A stretch of DNA of 64,000 bases, taken from NCBI RefSeq assembly GCF_014205295.1, contig NZ_JACHNF010000001.1, positions 1-64,000 on the forward strand. The letters run 5' to 3'. The notes under the pieces were generated by a model. That model was not told the DNA's origin, searched no databases, and saw only the letters and a list, made by a program, of their open reading frames with translations. The translations under genes were made by a program, and so were the position numbers. The DNA is from Kribbella solani. GTDB lineage: Bacteria > Actinomycetota > Actinomycetes > Propionibacteriales > Kribbellaceae. Shown here piece after piece: positions 60,768 through 64,000 of this stretch. Each line of letters starts with the position of its first letter. Positions within the stretch are counted from its first letter, which is position 1.

Positions 60768-61265
60768 TCACCGGGTGCGGCGGACGGCGCGGTGGCTGAA
60801 CCAGCGGTTGGCGTCGGGCTGGAAGCTGAGCAGGATCGCGGTGATCACCGCGGAGACGTGTACGCAGCGGATGGCCGCGAACGCGATGAACGACGCGGAC
60901 CAGTGCACCGTGCCGAAATCGCCGTCGTGCAGTAGCCAGTCGACCGGACCGACCAGCAACGAGGCGATGCCGACCGTACCGAGCAGACCGGCCAGCAGCC
61001 AGCGGGCCCAAGCCACACCCGGCCGGAAGTACCGGTCGACGACGACGAACAGTCCGCCGTACACGATCGCCCGGAACGCGATCTGGAAGAGCAGTCCGAA
61101 GACCGGTGTGCCGTCGCCGATCGCCCCGAGCGCACCGAGAACCGACTCGGCCACACCGGCGCCGATCGCGGTGAACCACAGCGTGATCGCGCCCCGAACA
61201 GCCAGCGGAGGCTCAGGCCGCACAACATCATGAATCGTCAGATGGCGGTGCTTGGTGCTGGTCAT
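60768..61265 (-). CDS. Small integral membrane protein, unknown function
   Basis: ATG 61265 (MTSTKHRHLTIHDVV) with GGTGG upstream gives 165 residues. Four hydrophobic segments are visible: LWFTAIGAGVAESVLGALG, FQIAFRAIVYGGLFVVV, LLAGLLGTVGIASLLVG and the FAAIRCVHVSAVITAILLSF region, with short charged loops and both ends probably cytoplasmic. No family motif is recognised. It is convergent with the FKBP gene. Confidence 0.7.
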   Translation of the reverse strand: MTSTKHRHLTIHDVVRPEPPLAVRGAITLWFTAIGAGVAESVLGALGAIGDGTPVFGLLFQIAFRAIVYGGLFVVVDRYFRPGVAWARWLLAGLLGTVGIASLLVGPVDWLLHDGDFGTVHWSASFIAFAAIRCVHVSAVITAILLSFQPDANRWFSHRAVRRTR

Positions 61266-61341
61266 ACCACCACTCTCGCCGCCCAACCCCGCCAATTCAG
61301 GAGTGCTGCCCTCCCACTCCAGGTAGAGCTGGATCTACCGC

Positions 61342-62331
61342 TCAACCCCGCTCCAGCCCGTTCGCCCGCTCCTGCGGCCGATGCGCCGCGGTCTGCTGAG
61401 CAGTAGCCGCCGGGCCGCTCGGACCTGCCAGCGCGTAGTTCTGGACGGCGTACTCGGTGAAGTCCCGTTGGCTCATCGTCATCGCCCGGATGTCGACGTC
61501 CTGCATCACCGTCAGCGCCTCGTCGAACACCCGGGCGTGGGCGGCGACCAGCAAGGTACGGATCGTCGCGTCACCACCGCGGACGAACTCCGGTCCTTGG
61601 TAGAGGTAGTACGTGGCCTGGACGAATGCCCGGCGCGCCTCCGCGTCCGGCGCCTGGCCGGCCGATCGGCGTTCCTCGAGATCCGCGAGCAGACCGAACG
61701 CTTCGGCCTGCAACGTCCACCGATCGGTATGCTCCGCGGTTTTCGTCGCGTAGAGCTCGTCGATCGCGAACGGGATCCCACGCTCGTGGGCCACGGCCAG
61801 TCCACGGAGCAGCAGGTTCCCGTTGACACGCCGTTGGTCCGGAAGGTCGATCTGGTTCTGCAGCACCAGACTGTCCGGCGCGTCCGCCGCGAACCGGGCC
61901 TCGATGATCGTGCCGATCAGGGCAGACTGCCGGCTGGCCGGAGTCGGGATGCCGTCGGTCAGCCGGCGGGTACTGAAATCGAGCTGGCCGCCGCCCTCGC
62001 TGCGGAGCCTGGGTCCGAAGACGCTGGTCCGGGGCTCGTGCGGACCGATCGACTGGTGGTACTGCTCGAGTTCCGAGTTCGGGCTCCGGCCCCCGGCCCG
62101 GTGCGCGGTCTCGAAGCGCCACTCGGCCAGGTTCCGGTACAACTGCGCGAAGGCCATGGACCGCTCGGCACGAGTCGCTACCGCACCCAGCCGTTCCCCG
62201 AGCCAGGCGACGGATCCGTTCGCGGCCTCAGCCTGAAACCTGGCAAACCCTTCCTGCTGATCCCACTGCCCAGGGTTGTTGGTGACCTTGATCAGCTCCG
62301 GCGTCGGAAAGCTGGCGGCGGTGATGAGCAT
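61342..62331 (-). CDS. Paralogue family member A, unknown function
   Basis: The 329-residue protein starts MLITAASFPTPELIK at ATG 62331. Shared with the two neighbours are the N-terminal AASFPTP(E/D)LIK and WDQQ segments and a central GNLLLRG. Near residue 265 lies YYLYQGPEFVRGGDATIR, followed by LLVAAHARVFD. The protein ends in a disordered Pro/Gln/Ala tail finishing ERG. It has no signal or membrane helix. The F-x-R-G-G-D-A-x-I-R-x-L-L pattern loosely recalls a degenerate Fic motif (HPFx2GNGRTxR), but the His is absent and I give this little weight. Confidence 0.72.
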   Translation of the reverse strand: MLITAASFPTPELIKVTNNPGQWDQQEGFARFQAEAANGSVAWLGERLGAVATRAERSMAFAQLYRNLAEWRFETAHRAGGRSPNSELEQYHQSIGPHEPRTSVFGPRLRSEGGGQLDFSTRRLTDGIPTPASRQSALIGTIIEARFAADAPDSLVLQNQIDLPDQRRVNGNLLLRGLAVAHERGIPFAIDELYATKTAEHTDRWTLQAEAFGLLADLEERRSAGQAPDAEARRAFVQATYYLYQGPEFVRGGDATIRTLLVAAHARVFDEALTVMQDVDIRAMTMSQRDFTEYAVQNYALAGPSGPAATAQQTAAHRPQERANGLERG

Positions 62332-62340
62332 GGTGTGGTA

Positions 62341-62346
62341 ATTATC
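62341..62346 (-). promoter_or_regulatory. Possible -10 element of paralogue A
   Basis: GATAAT on the minus strand lies nine bases before ATG 62331, placing the transcription start almost at the start codon and suggesting a leaderless message. No matching -35 is evident. The 52-base gap to gene B is otherwise unremarkable. Confidence 0.3.
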
Positions 62347-62383
62347 GCCCAGCCCACCGTGTGAGCAGGCGGATCCGCTGCCT

Positions 62384-63346
62384 TCAGCCTCGTTCCAGGC
62401 CGCCGTTGCGTTGGTGTTGGGTTTCCTGAGCTGGCCGGTCGAGCGTGCCGGTCGTGGTTGGGTCGGGCGCGGGCTGGAGGATTGACTGGTTGCGTTTCAG
62501 GTAGTCGTCGAAGGTCTGTTGCCCGGCGACGTAGGCCACCACGTCGATGTCCTGTGGCAGTGCCGGCGGTGCGCCGAAGACCCGCGTGTGCAGTGTTGCC
62601 TGGAGCACGCGGAGGGTGGCATCGCTGCCGCGCCGGTACTCCGGACCTTGGTACAGGTAGTACTGGGCCGTCCGGAAGGCTTGCTGGGCCTCTGGGTCGT
62701 CGAGCAGATCGGTACGACCAGCGGCCCGCTGCTCCTCCAGGTCGGCCACCAGCCCGAACGCGTCACGCTGCAGTGCGGTGCGGTCCGCCAACTCTCCCGT
62801 GACGGTACAGAACGTGCCGGCGTAATGCCCAGGAAACCCGTACTCGTGCGCGAGCTCACCGCGAATCAGGAAATTGCCCCCGATGGTGCTGTCATCGGGG
62901 CGGACGACGATGTTCCGCAGCTCAGCGGCGCCGGGCAACTCGGTCTCGAGGCGCATCCGGATGAAGTTCCCGAGCCGAGCTGACAGCCGGCTGCCCGGCG
63001 TCGAAGGATCGTCCCCGAAGAGGTGTGCCGCTCCGAACGGGTCCAGGACCGCGCCACGCCCGATCCGGGTCCGGCACAGTTCCGCGGTGGCGCTTGGACC
63101 TTCTCCCTCGTCCCGGCGAGCGAGTTGATAACGCCATTCGGCCAGATCGCGGTAGGTGTCGGCGAAGAGCTGCATCCGCTGTGCCTTGGTCGCGGCGGCG
63201 TCGAGCAGCGTACTCATCCGGGTCAGCGCCGAATTCGCGGCGGCTGCCTGCAGACTTGCGAACCGCCCTTGCTGATCCCAGACCGCGGGATTGTTGACCC
63301 GCTTGATCAGGTCCGGCGTCGGGAAGCTCGCGGCGGAGATGATCAT
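62384..63346 (-). CDS. Paralogue family member B, unknown function
   Basis: The 320-residue protein starts MIISAASFPTPDLIK at ATG 63346. It matches member A along its whole length. The best segments are WDQQGRFASLQAAAAN, TIGGNFLIRGELAHEYGF, DAFGLVADLEEQRAAGR and YYLYQGPEYRRGSDATLR, then LPQDIDVVAYVAGQQTFDDY. It ends QRNGGLERG, close to the ANGLERG of A and STGLDRG of C. The gene follows member C by 98 bases on the same strand. Function is unknown. Confidence 0.72.
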   Translation of the reverse strand: MIISAASFPTPDLIKRVNNPAVWDQQGRFASLQAAAANSALTRMSTLLDAAATKAQRMQLFADTYRDLAEWRYQLARRDEGEGPSATAELCRTRIGRGAVLDPFGAAHLFGDDPSTPGSRLSARLGNFIRMRLETELPGAAELRNIVVRPDDSTIGGNFLIRGELAHEYGFPGHYAGTFCTVTGELADRTALQRDAFGLVADLEEQRAAGRTDLLDDPEAQQAFRTAQYYLYQGPEYRRGSDATLRVLQATLHTRVFGAPPALPQDIDVVAYVAGQQTFDDYLKRNQSILQPAPDPTTTGTLDRPAQETQHQRNGGLERG

Positions 63347-63444
63347 CGTGGCCCTGCCGCGCGGCCGGCTCGGCCCGTTACGTTACTCATAGTTGCCAAG
63401 TATCACGCATTGTGCCTGGAGCTGGGCTCGCGGACGGCGGTTCG

Positions 63445-64000
63445 TCAGCCGCGGTCCAGGCCGGTTGAGCGGCGCTGTGGCCGTGGTGCCGCGGCCTGGT
63501 GGGGGATGGTTGGCGTGGTGTTTGGCGGGAGGATCGACTGGTGTGCGGCGACGTGGTCGTTGAAGGCGCGTTGGCCTGCTACGTACGCGATCACGTCGAT
63601 GTCTTCGGGGAGCTTGACCGGGGCGTCGAAGATGCGGGCGTGTGCTGTTACCAGCAGGGTGCGGATCATCGCGTCGCCGCCGCGGGCGTAGTGCGGGCCC
63701 TGGTACAGGTAGTACTCGGCGGTGGTGAACGCCAGTTGGGCGTCCGGGTCGTTGACCAGGTCGATCCGGCCGCTGGCCCGCTGGTTCTCCAGGCCGGCCA
63801 GCAGAACGAACGCCTCGCGCTGCAGAACGAGGCGATCTCTCTCGAGGCCGGTGAGCGTGCAGTAGAAGCCGTCGACGGGTTGCGTCATGCCGTACTCACT
63901 GGCAGCCGCGCCGCCGCGGAGCAGCGTGTTGCCGGCGATCGTCGAGCCGTCCGGCAGCGCGACCCGGTTCTGGAGTACCTCGAATGCCGGCGCCTCGGAC
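63445..64000 (-). CDS. Paralogue family member C, unknown function, cut by the window edge
   Basis: The frame is open from the window end to a stop at 63445, so the N-terminus is missing. The visible 184 residues include QNRVALPDGSTIAGNTLLRG, GFYCTLTGLERDRLVLQREA, YYLYQGPHYARGGDAMIR and LPEDIDVIAYVAGQRAFNDH. They align with the second half of members A and B, and C is closer to B than to A in this region. An internal ATG at 63888 is not the real start because homology continues upstream of it. Confidence 0.75.
   Translation of the reverse strand, partial: SEAPAFEVLQNRVALPDGSTIAGNTLLRGGAAASEYGMTQPVDGFYCTLTGLERDRLVLQREAFVLLAGLENQRASGRIDLVNDPDAQLAFTTAEYYLYQGPHYARGGDAMIRTLLVTAHARIFDAPVKLPEDIDVIAYVAGQRAFNDHVAAHQSILPPNTTPTIPHQAAAPRPQRRSTGLDRG

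Noticed and set aside
61342..64000. Assignment of the tandem paralogues as Fic-domain proteins
   Set aside because: Only a loose F-x-R-G-G-D-A-x-I-R pattern is shared; the catalytic His and the Gly-Asn-Gly-Arg core of Fic enzymes are missing.

Overview
The window is high-G+C actinobacterial DNA. It opens with a complete 16S-23S-5S rRNA operon. It then follows the gene order known from Mycobacterium tuberculosis Rv1691-Rv1711: TPR protein, HAD phosphatase, small acidic protein, tlyA, nadK, recN, steA, mctB, pyrG, Nudix hydrolase, xerD, parA-like gene, scpA, scpB and pseudouridine synthase. An actinobacterial rRNA leader, long 23S, GTG starts, pafA and Tat-exported glycosidases fit an order such as Propionibacteriales. 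Kribbella or a close relative is my guess from gene content; no database was searched.

Layout. 1-5885: rRNA promoter, leader, rrs, rrl, rrf and a strong terminator. 6270-16699: disordered TPR protein, CHAD protein, DUF1015 protein (minus), HAD-IIA phosphatase, a protein with a histone-H1-like tail, a small acidic protein, tlyA, nadK, recN. 16797-24774: steA and mctB, then a MraY-like transferase, a MurJ-family flippase and a glycosyltransferase, then pyrG and the Nudix gene. 24826-36909: accessory block with a HIT-like protein, a secreted propeller glycosidase and an F420-type oxidoreductase, followed by an ABC transporter with GH35 and GH78 glycosidases. That sugar operon lies between two 65-bp direct repeats. 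37007-44917: ald, xerD, an unknown protein, a parA-like gene with a ribbon-helix-helix-like partner, scpA, scpB and the pseudouridine synthase. 44971-46256: an IS30-family element inserted into a terminator-like hairpin. 46279-55009: amino-acid permease, xylose/ribose-type ABC system, a two-component system with an extra receiver protein, a Tat-exported hydrolase. 55169-60696: pafA (Pup ligase), a Tat-exported glycosidase flanked by copies of the pafA 3' end, an Eis-like acetyltransferase, an FKBP lipoprotein. 60768-64000: a small membrane protein and three tandem paralogues of a family I cannot identify, the last cut by the window edge.

The core is a translation, chromosome-maintenance and envelope neighbourhood (rRNA, TlyA, RecN, XerD, ParA/ScpAB, SteA, MctB). 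Carbohydrate scavenging and signalling genes have been added at a few sites, and several of those sites carry repeats that look like scars. The items most worth following are the pafA 3'-end duplications around a glycosidase cassette, the 65-bp repeats around the sugar operon, the three-gene flippase module between mctB and pyrG, and the paralogue family at the right edge.
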